A stretch of DNA of 64,000 bases from Mytilinidion resinicola (lineage: Eukaryota > Ascomycota > Dothideomycetes > Mytilinidiales > Mytilinidiaceae): positions 372,132 to 436,131 of the forward strand of contig NW_022985441.1 in assembly GCF_010093595.1 (NCBI RefSeq), in the 5' to 3' direction. The notes below the pieces were generated by a model that saw nothing but the letters and a program-made list of their open reading frames with translations, was not told the DNA's origin and did not search any database. The translations under genes were made by a program, and so were the position numbers. Positions 35,136 through 44,999 of this stretch are shown one piece after another (the first letter of the stretch is position 1; every line of letters begins with the position of its first letter).

Positions 35136-35368
35136 CACGCGGGGCATGGAAAAGGTAGCATTCCTATTCTACAGCAAGCTGTCTTGTGTGTACACCTATT
35201 TGACACTGCTTAGGGTGCTTCAAGGTATTTTGAGGAATCTGAACGAGATAGAACCCCTTCACCTTGGACTATATGGAAACTTGTTGAAGCACCCCAGACA
35301 GTGGCAGGCAGTTGTACACGCAAGGCAGAGTGCTTGATGAGTATGCCACTTTTTTCACGCCCAGTGTG
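35136..35368. mobile_element. Family A foldback MITE, copy A2
   Basis: 233 bp, same orientation as A1 and homologous end to end, with terminal CACGCGGGGCATGGAAAA and right end CACGCCCAGTGTG. Flanked by CATGG on both sides, a perfect 5-bp target duplication different from that of A1. It has diverged more from A1 internally than at the ends. Confidence 0.92.
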
Positions 35369-36266
35369 CATGGCTGCTCTGTGAGGGGCAGACGCTCTCG
35401 CTTAAAGACAACCAAGTATGGGAGCTAGTATGGCTACTACGACGGGCACCGAAACCCCTATATTATTATACGCGTTTAGGCAGCTTTGAAGAGCCGCAAG
35501 TATGGGGCGAGATGATTCTCAATATGAACGTATACTGTTAGAGGTATGTTCAAATTGAAGGCCTTGGGATTGGGTTACTTGCGACCGCTTATGGTTCTAG
35601 GTTGCTAGTGGGAATTCAGTGGTGTGAGTAGCGGGAAGGTTTGAGAGAGCCGACGACTCGATTCAAACTATCGTATCTGGAGCTATCTGGTGCGCCCGTA
35701 GTGCCGGTTCTTCCAGGAGGTCCTGAATACCTTTGCTGATTCGGAAACTCGAGTGCATCGCTCGCCCCGTTTCGAAATCCCGGCTTAAGACTTGTAAATC
35801 ACGCACGATGGTACTGTCATGGCTTCGCTCGATTCTATTAACAATGTCACATCGCAAGGAACCTGATGGCCAGATATCCGCAGTCAAGCTCGAGGTTTCT
35901 GTCACGACATCACATTGCAGGAATCTACTTCATTGAGGGGTAAGGGGGGTTTAGTATTGGGGATGCTAGCTAACTAATATGGTCTGAGGCCTCTGTGAGT
36001 CCTACTGCCAGCAGAAAAGATCAAAGCTGAACGCCAATTCTGTGTAAGCAAAATCAAAACGCCTTGTAGTCGAGCTCTCTAGTCAACATATGCCATCGAG
36101 GTTCTGCGCCATCATCTAGGCACCAGATCTAGAGTTGCTCAATTAGCGGCGATTAGAGCTTATATTTACGGGAATGAGTAGAGGGCTGGTGCGGTAGCAA
36201 TCCTTGGATCCCTGCGGGTTAGTCAGGCCTGGATGAGGATTTGATGTCCGAGAATGGACATCACGG
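35369..36266. other. Intergenic, no supported gene
   Basis: About 900 bp of AT-leaning sequence. An 80-codon minus frame (35663-35905) is unremarkable. No RNA or repeat recognised. Confidence 0.5.
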
Positions 36267-36731
36267 CTAGTTGCCGCCCTTCTTGCCGCCTGCTTGCTTG
36301 AGACCATTTTGGCCGTTCTTTCCAGCTTCTTCGCCCTTCTGGTCTTCCCCATCTTCGTTTCCATCTTTACGGGGCTTACGTCGATACACCTTCCGCTTAG
36401 GCTTGGACGCCTGATTCCAATTCTCGTCTTCTACAGGAGCTTGCTCCGGTTCGGGTTCTTGGCGCATGCCAAAGCCCGTAGTGATTTTCGCGGTATTTGG
36501 CTTCTTCCCAGTGAACTTCTCGAAGAAATCCGCGTTGTAGCCATCCACATACTTGTGGACGAAGCAGCCCGGTTTACCATTATAGATTTCGCCACAACCA
36601 TCGGCTGTGCAATAGCTGACATGAACGTTCAAGCAGGACTCCTTTATCGTACCCTTGCACTCGTGACAATGGTGCGATTGGTTCCTCAAAGTCTTGGTCA
36701 AGATGTTCCGGTACTTCAATGCTTTGACCAT
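36267..36731 (-). CDS. Small Cys-rich basic protein, zinc-binding-like
   Basis: Single exon of 154 residues from the ATG at 36731 (MVKALKYRNILTK). A compact Cys/His region (residues 21-60) has CHECKGTIKESC, CTADGCGE and KPGCFVHKY, spaced like a zinc-binding module. The rest is low-complexity: an acidic/Gln middle and a Lys/Arg/Gly-rich tail. The open frame extends further upstream, but those codons look like leader. The Cys spacing recalls the gene at 39990-40517, suggesting a shared family; no named domain is recognised. Function unknown. Confidence 0.68.
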   Translation of the reverse strand: MVKALKYRNILTKTLRNQSHHCHECKGTIKESCLNVHVSYCTADGCGEIYNGKPGCFVHKYVDGYNADFFEKFTGKKPNTAKITTGFGMRQEPEPEQAPVEDENWNQASKPKRKVYRRKPRKDGNEDGEDQKGEEAGKNGQNGLKQAGGKKGGN

Positions 36732-37369
36732 GATGGAAAGCTTGGGTTTGGTGTATTGACGTGTTTGCGGGTTAGGGAGATTCTGAGTTTGCTTAGGGGA
36801 AGTTGAATTTGGTGGGTATGTGAGTAGCACTTGAGTGGTTTGTGGTAGAGCTCTTTTGTACAACGACGTGTCAATACTTATGTGGACCTTCGTGGTGCCC
36901 CTATCGTGAAAGTGAATTCCGAGCAAGACATTGTTAGCAATGAATGCTGGCGATAGTGTGGTGGCATATTGCACATTGTACAACGTCTAAGTATACGTCT
37001 TTCAAATCTGCCTTTTCACTCGTCCCTATACCGACATCTTTCCTGAATATAGCTCAAAAGCATTGTACTCGAAGGTGCTGATCTAAAATCAAGCATCATT
37101 GTTCGTGAATGACGCAGCCCTTTCACTTCCTAGTTCTAGGGATAAGTATCTTTCTAGCACATTTGCTTCCTCAACAATGACCCTTCCACGCATATCACAC
37201 GTCCGTTAGCAAATTCATATTCAAACACCTTGCACACGCTTACATAAGTTTACATAAGTCAGTGCAGATTCCCTCATTGCGGAGCGGATCGGTCACTAGC
37301 TCCGAGCCTTCACCACCCACCACCATCTCCACCGCACCTTCCACTCAAGGCACAGCCATCACTCTAGCC
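36732..37369. promoter_or_regulatory. Divergent promoter region
   Basis: About 640 bp between the start codons of the small Cys-rich gene (-) and the APH-like gene (+). It must hold both promoters. A duplicated TTACATAAG (about 37240-37260) sits just before the second gene; no factor site is recognised. Confidence 0.4.
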
Positions 37370-38941
37370 ATGGCTCAGAAGCGTAAGTTCCGCGACTTCG
37401 TGCGCGAGGTCGGTCGGACTTGCGCTCGCGCAGTTGGCCTGCGCCCGAAAGAAGCCAAGGTCGAACATCCCATTCCAGAGCATCCTCCCACGAAGAAGCT
37501 GAAGCCAATGCAAAACATTCTTCGCCTCTTCGGAAAAGCGCCAACAGAACCGGAAAATGCTCAACCGTCTCGAGTGCACGAAAACGAGCCCGTCGAAGAG
37601 CACAAAGAAGTTGATAATCAAGATGAGGAGGGCGAAGAAGAAGACGAGGACGAAGTAGAAGAAGAGGATGAAGAAGACGATCCTCGATACTGGGGACCGA
37701 TCAAGAACATTTCGAATCAAGCTCTGATCGACCTGACTCTCACGGTCCTTGATCCGGAGAAGCAGCTTAATGCGGAGAATTTCTCGATCCTAGACCAGGA
37801 AGAAGGCACTTTCCATTGCGTTTGGATTGTGGAAACTCCCAACGGCCAAAAGGTCATCATCAAGGTTCCAGCCACGGGACATGCTGACCGTTGGACTCCA
37901 GAGGACGCTGTCAACATGAAGTCTGAGGCCCTCACAATGGCTCACCTATCCATGCACACCAACGCGCCTGTGCCAGCGATACTCGGCTTCGACTGCACCT
38001 TCAGTAATCCCATTGGTGCGCCTTACATCATGATGGGCTTTGTCGAGGGTAAGCCCGTACACAAGGTTTGGTACCAACATAAACACAACATCGAAGAGAT
38101 CCGACAAAACATTCTCACGTCGCTTGCGAAAGCAATGAATGAGTTCGGGAAGTTGGAATTCGACAAGATCGGCACGCTCCATTTCGATGAAAATGTTAAT
38201 CCAGAAGTTGGACCGACACACACCTTCCGGGTGCCAAAGGATATCAAAGATCACCCAGAGGATTTGGGGATCGCCCGAGAGCTCAAGACCATCCCTGCTT
38301 TCGGCACCGCCAAAGAATATTATGAAGCAGCTCTGCAAGAGAAGGAGACGATGTCGCGCATTGATGACCGAGTAGGCGGGATTCACAAGATTCTCCGAAT
38401 GGCTTTCGCCATGCCGCCATTCACCAAGTCCGACCTTGCGGACGACTCTACTGGTAGCGAAATCTTTGTTCTCGCCCACGCCGATCTCGATCTCCAGAAC
38501 GTGTACATCGACGATGACGGCAACGTGACCGGTCTGATTGACTTTGACGGCATCAAAACCGTTCCCCGGTGTGTTGGCTCGGCTGCTGTTCCTATGTGGC
38601 TTCGCCACGACTGGAAACCGCAATATGTTTGGCCCGGAGAGGAATATAATACTCTTTCACCGGAAGAACTCGATCGATATCGGAACTTCTACGCAAAAGC
38701 CATGCGCGATGTTGCTGGCGAAGACTCGGATGCGAAATTCACGGAGAAGAGCGCCATGTTTACCGCACTCCATGATGCGCTTTACGGTAATGGCAGTGCG
38801 GCCGACGCGGCTGATAAGGTGCTCGAATCGGCATTTCCACGAACCCATTCGTGGACCTTCACCACACAGCTTGGTGAAGGCGGTTGGGAAGAAGGCGAGG
38901 ATGCGCTTCAGGAGCGTTTGCGAAACGTTATGGCGTGTTGA
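37370..38941 (+). CDS. APH-like phosphotransferase family protein, paralog
   Basis: Single exon, 523 residues from the ATG at 37370 (MAQKRKFRDFVREV). A very acidic Glu/Asp stretch (about residues 80-105) precedes the kinase-like fold. Motifs: GQKVIIKVPATGHADRW (nucleotide lobe, Lys in the KVP strand), GAPYIMMGFVEGKPVH (hinge), HADLDLQN (catalytic loop, His 370, Asp 372, Asn 377) and GLIDFDGIKTVP (metal-binding Asp). Unlike the relative at 28827-30553, it keeps the full H-x-D loop and has no introns. Both share the LEFDKIGTLHF-type stretch and the C-terminal block after the DFD motif. Substrate is unknown. Its acidic insert is unusual. Confidence 0.87.
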   Translation: MAQKRKFRDFVREVGRTCARAVGLRPKEAKVEHPIPEHPPTKKLKPMQNILRLFGKAPTEPENAQPSRVHENEPVEEHKEVDNQDEEGEEEDEDEVEEEDEEDDPRYWGPIKNISNQALIDLTLTVLDPEKQLNAENFSILDQEEGTFHCVWIVETPNGQKVIIKVPATGHADRWTPEDAVNMKSEALTMAHLSMHTNAPVPAILGFDCTFSNPIGAPYIMMGFVEGKPVHKVWYQHKHNIEEIRQNILTSLAKAMNEFGKLEFDKIGTLHFDENVNPEVGPTHTFRVPKDIKDHPEDLGIARELKTIPAFGTAKEYYEAALQEKETMSRIDDRVGGIHKILRMAFAMPPFTKSDLADDSTGSEIFVLAHADLDLQNVYIDDDGNVTGLIDFDGIKTVPRCVGSAAVPMWLRHDWKPQYVWPGEEYNTLSPEELDRYRNFYAKAMRDVAGEDSDAKFTEKSAMFTALHDALYGNGSAADAADKVLESAFPRTHSWTFTTQLGEGGWEEGEDALQERLRNVMAC

Positions 38942-39989
38942 TTCTGCGGTTTGAATTTTTAAGCGCTGCTTTCTTTCGGTTTCCATAGAGTTTCAAATTC
39001 CCTTTTCTATTCGAGTCTTGGGCCTGAAGTTGATAATATAGACTTGGAATTGCAGGTCCCTAGTTATGCATAAAGCTAGGTAGCTCCTCCGCCTGGCCAA
39101 GCGCTGATAATTGGAACTGTCCGAAGATAATCAAAATGCGCAATACTGCTAGTAAAGAACTAATGAGATTCTTAAGGTAAAAAAGTTTAACTCCATCACA
39201 TCCTCGAAGACACGTAATCGCACTAATGTATCTTGTAGTCAGATATCATTATAATTCTTCCCCTAAGTTCAGGCTAGTTTCCAAGTAAGTTTCACTTCAA
39301 AGCTTCAATCAAGTGACCAAGCGTATGTTTGCAGATGAGTGAGTCTATTAACTTCTCCATTAGCGGAACATAGTTCAATGGAACTTGCTGGACGTGTACA
39401 GTATATGCAATGCTGGAGGTTCCCACCGCGATCTGAGCGCTCTCCATTCTAGCATCTGAGCGCTCTCCATTCTAGCTAAAGTGTTAATGAACCTTCCGAT
39501 GCTCGGCAGCTTCTATCTGAAATGAAATCAATATGTCAAAAGATCTCTAGAGCTTTGAAACCCCCCATTGAAAGTACCGACACGTGACCATGCTAATCCT
39601 GTGAGCAGATCTCTGATAAGTCGTCACGTAATATGCACACGATTATCTATCGATGAGCTTGAATATTAGAACGTGTCTTGTATAATCTAGCTAGCTAGCT
39701 GACCATCGACAATGTTGAAGATTAGCGCATCATGTGCAAGCCCATTGCACGGACCCTCCGCAATCTCAACGCCAACCTGCCTCTCGAGGTCCCATTCCAT
39801 AACTCCAGAAAATCAAACATCTAACCGAAAAGGTCGAAAATCTCACCGTGCTATGTTCGTCTCTATTGTTCTTGCAAATTTGCTGAGAAAGAAATAGGTG
39901 GCATTCAGGAACCCCACAAGTATAGAATAGAGCGCACTGTCCATCGAATCTCTCAGACCATCTTGGGTCCAGGATGATGAAACTCTGCC
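38942..39989. other. AT-leaning intergenic region
   Basis: About 1 kb between the convergent ends of the APH-like gene and the Cys-rich gene. It contains a perfect 23-bp tandem duplication (39431-39476) and an AGCTAGCTAGCT run near 39690. A 61-codon plus frame (39712-39897) is not supported. Confidence 0.55.
39431..39476. repeat. Perfect 23-bp direct duplication
   Basis: The unit beginning ATCTGAGCGCTCTCCATTCT occurs at 39431-39453 and again at 39454-39476 with no mismatch, so it is a recent slippage or repair duplication. Confidence 0.9.
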
Positions 39990-40517
39990 TCAGTTCGCCG
40001 CATTCTTTTTGGCCTTGACCTTGTTCTTGATTCTCTCAACGAAGGAGCCGTAGGTGTTTGTGTTCTCCATCTTCTTAGGCTTCCTCTCCCCGAGAGTCTT
40101 CGGAGCTGGCGGAGCTGGAGGAGGGGGCTTCTTGCGGAACTCAGGCTTCTCCCAATATGTCAACCAAGGTCCTGGTTCCGCTGGTGGTGCTTCAACGGGA
40201 GGGAGCTCTTCTTTGTCTATAGTGTCCTCGGCATCCGGAGCCTTCTTCCGCATGCCACCACCATCTAACTCTCGTCGTGAGTTTCGGAGGCGAATGTTCT
40301 CGTCCGAGTTGTGGTACTCATGTCCTGGCTTCATGCAGCCCCCGGGTGAGACGACTTGGAATCGTTCGCCACACAACTCGCCATTCTTGAGGGGAACTTC
40401 ACACCAAGCCCAATGGAGTTTATCATAACAGCGCTTGGTGATTTCCTTCTTGCAGATAGGGCTATTTAAGAGGTTATTTTGAAACAGCATGGAACAAGTA
40501 GGGGTTTTTAACTTACC
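39990..40517 (-). CDS. Small Cys-rich protein, N-terminus unresolved
   Basis: The 3' exon runs 40461-39990. It is joined by a 49-bp intron (40510-40462 region: donor GTAAGT at 40516-40511, acceptor AAATAG) to an exon ending at 40517 that supplies KVHHC. This gives VHHCPICKKEITKRCYDKLH, CEVPLKNGELCGE and GGCMKPGHEY, a Cys/His zinc-binding-like module, followed by a Pro/Lys-rich tail. The upstream frame is closed by a TGA near 40595 and has no ATG before it, so one more 5' exon must exist, perhaps around 40600-40670; I cannot place it. The module resembles that of the gene at 36267-36731. Function unknown. Confidence 0.6.
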   Translation of the reverse strand, partial: GKLKTPTCSMLFQNNLLNSPICKKEITKRCYDKLHWAWCEVPLKNGELCGERFQVVSPGGCMKPGHEYHNSDENIRLRNSRRELDGGGMRKKAPDAEDTIDKEELPPVEAPPAEPGPWLTYWEKPEFRKKPPPPAPPAPKTLGERKPKKMENTNTYGSFVERIKNKVKAKKNAAN

Positions 40518-40711
40518 AGTGGTGTACTTTGGCAGCTTGCGCACCGGTTCGAATGTTTCGTGTCGATGCCCAGGTATCACCGACTTCGAAGCGTACTGCC
40601 TTTCAAGCTTCGTCTTTTCCTGGTTTGACCTGTTCGCTTGATTGGAAGATGCTGTTCAAGCTATTCATCTTAACTGACTAGGAAGTTGAAGATTGTTGTG
40701 TATGTTTGGGC

Positions 40712-41158
40712 ATGACTGAAGATGTTTTTGAAAGCGAGTGGCTTCAAAACACGGTTTCCGAGGGCAGTAATTTCGCCAGCAAGTCGCTGCAGTCCGCATT
40801 TCCCCGGCAATCTGCCAAAGGCCTGATCTGGTACCTCGGTGGCGAAGAAGAAGGTGGTGAATGCGAAGAGGCCATGGAGGAGCGACTGTCGATTCTTTTT
40901 GATACCAAGGAACGCCATCTTTTCGACCAAGACTCTGATGACAGCGACACGGAAACCGACGATTCGAAGTCTGAAGTTGCTGACTCAGACTCCCAAACAA
41001 CCATCTCGGAGGGAATCGAGCTGGGCGAAGGTGATTCTACTCTTTATGCTCTGAGCCCCAAGCCATATGGCGGAAATTTGAATTTCTATGAAGAGATGCC
41101 GAAAGATTCGTTCTTTGTCTGCATTAGGGATATTACTCTGGAAAAACCCGAGTTTTAG
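40712..41158 (+). CDS. Acidic hypothetical protein
   Basis: Open frame of 148 residues from the ATG at 40712 (MTEDVFESEWLQNTV). It is strongly acidic, with a long Asp/Ser stretch (about residues 77-110) and a more ordered end (PKDSFFVCIRDITLEKPEF). Composition is protein-like, and the opposite-strand frames are Ser-rich shadows. No family recognised, and a spliced longer form is possible. It lies divergent from the small Cys-rich gene. Confidence 0.45.
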   Translation: MTEDVFESEWLQNTVSEGSNFASKSLQSAFPRQSAKGLIWYLGGEEEGGECEEAMEERLSILFDTKERHLFDQDSDDSDTETDDSKSEVADSDSQTTISEGIELGEGDSTLYALSPKPYGGNLNFYEEMPKDSFFVCIRDITLEKPEF

Positions 41159-42251
41159 GTCCTCTACTTGCGCAACTTCAACGATTCCAGCGCCGATTCA
41201 GAGTCGTTGATACCTGACACTCATCTGTCACATACCCTGGGCGATAAATGTTGGCTAATCAGCAAGGCGATAAGTAGTTCTACTTTGATTTGTTTCCACC
41301 ATGACAGACTGTTCATGGAGAGGCGATAAGAGGGTATTCACAAGCACACGTTGATGTGTAGAGAGGAAAGGGTCTTGAACGTTTCTTAGAGTACCACCGA
41401 CAACTAATCTACAGCGAAAACGAAAAAAGCACTATAAAGAATATCAAAAACCTGTTTCACAATAGTCATCTTCATACTTGCCCGTGATGTTAGGAGTCTC
41501 TCGATTGATCAGGTCGGAACCAAGCTAACCATATGTCCGTCACGAACCATCGCAACCCTCTCCGTTCCAATCCCATAATCTCGCATAGTACCGGCACCTT
41601 AGATGCTGCTCCCGCTATCGGTATCAGGGAGGCGTTCTATCCAAGCTTGCGAATAAGACTCCAAAAGAATTGTGTAGAGCGTAATAAAACCAAAGCATTG
41701 TACAGTTATGATGGCATTGAACTAGGAACAACAAAACCAAGTAGCTCAACAAAGAAAGAAAGATAGAAAGAAACCTTCACACGTGCAGCTCCGTGCACAT
41801 ACCGTTCTCCAGCCCAAAGACTACACCAGTGCCGTTGGATAGTAATTAGAAGGCTCAGATCAATCGAATGAATAGATGATTGTTCGAACCGGTCGACTAC
41901 GCTCTCGTCCAGAGCTCTGAAAGTGCCTTGAGGCACTATATGCAGTGTTAGAATAGTATACAGACTTCAACTTCTGCATGCAATGCTTTCATGCATATTC
42001 AGAAACCCGTGAACATTTCTCCATGTGCTCAATTAGAAGGTCATTTAGATAGACACGATGAGACGAATGGAGCGGACAGCGATGGAATAGCATTCAATCC
42101 TGCTTTGCCGTCTAAATCCCTAATCTCTCTAGTCTAATAGAATAGTATGAAATAATCAAGGCAGTCCCCAGCTCCTTTGGCATCCCCGCATCCCCAAGTT
42201 TCCAAGATTAGAATAATAAGAATACCTAACTATCTAAGAACCACTCCCCCT
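41159..42251. other. AT-leaning intergenic region
   Basis: About 1.1 kb before the end of the P450 pseudogene. It is rich in TA steps and short purine runs. No frame above 80 codons and no repeat that I can match elsewhere in the window. Confidence 0.5.
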
Positions 42252-43952
42252 TTACTCCCTCTCCGCCCTCGCCAATCCCACCTGCACCCCGTTCTTCGAG
42301 CAAACAACCAGCGTATACAGCTCCATCCACGGCTCCTCATCCCTCGCCTCAATGCCCGCAAACTCCTGCAGCAACCGCACGACCACGAACGACGCCTCCG
42401 TCAGCGCGAACTGCTGCCCGAGACAGATACGCGGGCCACCATTAAACGGCAAATACTCCTACACGTAAAAGTCAGCCTAGTCTTCCCCCAATTTCCTAAA
42501 TCTAGAAGCGAAACTCCGGATCTTACCCATCGCGGCTGCAACCCCTCCCACCGCTCCGGCCGGAATTCCTCAGAGTTGTCCCCGAAGAAATCGCGGCGGC
42601 GGTGCATGCTGTAGACGCTGTAGAGCACCTGCGTGCCTTTCTTGACGAAGAGGGGCGCATTGCCGTCTGCGCCGCCGCCGCGCGGGAGGAAAGTGTCGCG
42701 GATGGCTTCGCGGGTGTTGGCGGGGACGACGGGGCGGAGGCGGAGGGCTGGGAGTTGGGATTAGTGCTCGGCTTCAATTCCGCGAATTTGAGTGAGGGGG
42801 GTTGGGAGATGTACACTCGTCGATGCACCATTTGAGGTATTTCATGTTCCGCAGGTCAGTGTAGGTAGGAAGCCTGCCTTCCAGGGCCTTGACTTTTTCG
42901 CGCAGCTTCGCCCATACGTCTGGTCGGCGTGCTAGTTCGAAGAAAAGGTTGCTCAGGAGGCTGGCGGTCGTGTCGCGGCCCGCGAGAAGGAAGTTGAGGA
43001 TTTGATCACGGAGGACCTGGCGATCAGATGTCTCATTCGCGAGAGCGTCGAGGAAGATGTACTTTTCCTTGGTCCCGGTGTCATTATCAACCATTTCCTC
43101 TTTCTGGGGGAGTGTCAGAGTAGCAGCGCGCTTCTCGAACAGCGCATCGATGAGCCCGTCAACGTACGCAAAGACTTTATCCCGCGCGAGATTCGCTTTG
43201 GCATTGTAGTGGAACTTGTTTAGAGGGCCCAAGCGGACGTTGTGACTCGCTTCAAGCTGCGTATAAGCGTAATGCGTCACGAACTCTGCGTCAGGGGCTT
43301 CTGCATTTGCGGCGATTGACTCACGTGCCCGAGTCTGGCTGTGGACAGAGTGACCAAAGAGAAACTCGGTTGCGGTGTCCATAGTGTAGCGGAAGAAGAG
43401 CTCTTGCAGGTCGACTGTGGCGCCATTTTTTGGGATGCAGAGAAGGAGATGCTGGAAGTGGCACTCTGCCGTATCAAAATTCGAGATGCTCTCCTTGGCG
43501 AAAGTGGGACGGAGGAGAGCACGAGAGTGTTGCCGGGCTTTTCCGTCCGTGGTGAAGATACCGTGACCGAAAATTGGGACCATAGCATCGACGCGGATTG
43601 TGGACAGCTTGAAGTCTTCGAACTTGGTTGCTAGAATCGTCTTGATGTTCTCAGGGTCGATAGTGAAGACAGTATGGCAGTTGATGAGGCGGGATGTGAA
43701 TGTATTGCCAAACTTTTCGTATCGATGCCATGTACCCTCTAGATGACGGTGATTCTTCGCGTTGCGGATAGTGTCGAGGATGAGATCTATGCCGAAGAAG
43801 TGATCCTTGAGTGGGTACTTGATTCGGGCTTCTTGACGGCCATGTTTAGCCTAGAAAGCTCGACGGCGAAGGTATAGGGTGACTTGAGAGTATAGATAGT
43901 AAGTTATGGCAATGAAGATGAAGCCAATGGAAACAGAATTGAAAAGTGGCAT
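42252..43952 (-). pseudogene. Cytochrome P450 with one in-frame TAG
   Basis: Three exons, 43952-42815, 42747-42527 and 42458-42252, with good splice sites and phases, would give about 521 residues. It has a membrane anchor (SVSIGFIFIAITYYLY), I-helix LLAGRDTTASLLSN (the A-G-x-D/E-T-T motif), an ExxR-bearing segment that the first intron interrupts at DES/LRLRP, the PERW motif FRPERWEG and the heme loop [11 protein letters not shown] with Cys 465. Overall it resembles alkane/fatty-acid hydroxylase-type fungal P450s (CYP52-like). Codon 34 is TAG (43853-43851), between RRRAF and AKHGRQ; everything after stays open. No splice donor can remove it. One C-to-T change of a CAG would produce it, as RIP does, so I call it a young pseudogene; readthrough or a sequencing error are alternatives. 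Confidence 0.8.
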
Positions 43953-44667
43953 GGCATAGATTAGGATAATTACTGTAGTAGTAATAAAAAATATGATAGA
44001 GCTCAATATCTTCTTAGGTGAGTGATGAGTTAGTGGTCGGGTTTTGCAGTGGCTTAACGTGCACGGAGAAGGAGAAAGATATTGCAAGCTCCACATATAG
44101 AACGTGAATTGACGAGAAGGCCTCCTCTAATGCCGGACAGAGACGGCTGACCGCGCCCATGTATTTAATAAATGCGTCATAGAGTAAGACTAACCTTTTG
44201 ATTGATTACAAAATTGCGTTGGCAGCTCGTGCAGCAGACTGCATCGGCCCTAGTATTCGGCAGCCGTTGCCCGAAACGGACTCCTGCATACGAGTATAGA
44301 TGAATCGGATCGTCACTATTGAGCCACACATAATTCAAAGCCGTAAAAGGTGTCAGCCTCAATGCTTACACGATCGTAGAGGGCAGACATGAGCTCGCTT
44401 TCGTACTCGGCAAATGATGTCACATCATGCTGTTCGTGAAAACCAATGAGCAAATGCTTCGGATTGAAGACGGAGATATGATGATGACAGGGATGGAATT
44501 CCGAGTTTTGCCTCCGGTGAGACAGGTGCAATGAATAGCGTTGGCGCCACTCGCCACAGATATCAGCAATTTCGAAGTACAACAGAGGCGTCGGGACATG
44601 AGGAACAAGTTTCCGGGCTAGAAAATAGTCGAAACTAAACGCGTAAACGGTTCCGAATATGTCTCGG
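43953..44667. other. Upstream region of the P450 pseudogene
   Basis: About 700 bp between the P450 start and MITE A3. A second in-frame ATG at 44096 could extend the P450 N-terminus by 48 residues. Minus frames at 44177-44726 are short and unrecognised, and one runs into the MITE. Confidence 0.45.
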
Positions 44668-44887
44668 CACGCGGGGCATGAAAAACGTGGCACTCTAATT
44701 CTAGGGTGTATACACCTGTCAGCCACTGCTTGGGTTGCTTCAATGTATTTTCAGGAATTGAAAGAAGATAGATGCTCTTTACCTTGGGCCATGTAGAAAC
44801 TTGTTGAAGCACTTCCTGCATTGGTAAACAGGTGTACACATAGGCAGAGTACTTGAGGAGTGTGCCAATTTTTTCTTGCCTAGCGTG
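44668..44887. mobile_element. Family A foldback MITE, copy A3
   Basis: 220 bp in the same orientation as A1 and A2, starting CACGCGGGGCATGAAAAA and ending GCCTAGCGTG. The flanks are CTCGG (left) and TTCGG (right), a 5-bp duplication with one C/T difference. It lacks about 16 bp present in A1 after the first 35 bases; otherwise it is homologous throughout. Confidence 0.9.
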
Positions 44888-44999
44888 TTCGGGTAGAAGG
44901 ATAGGTTGACATTGGAGCAGCTAGGAAATGGAACAAGTTTACGATCTCATCTAGTAACGTGTCAATCTTTGACCTCCGACGTCAAACACAACCTTGATC

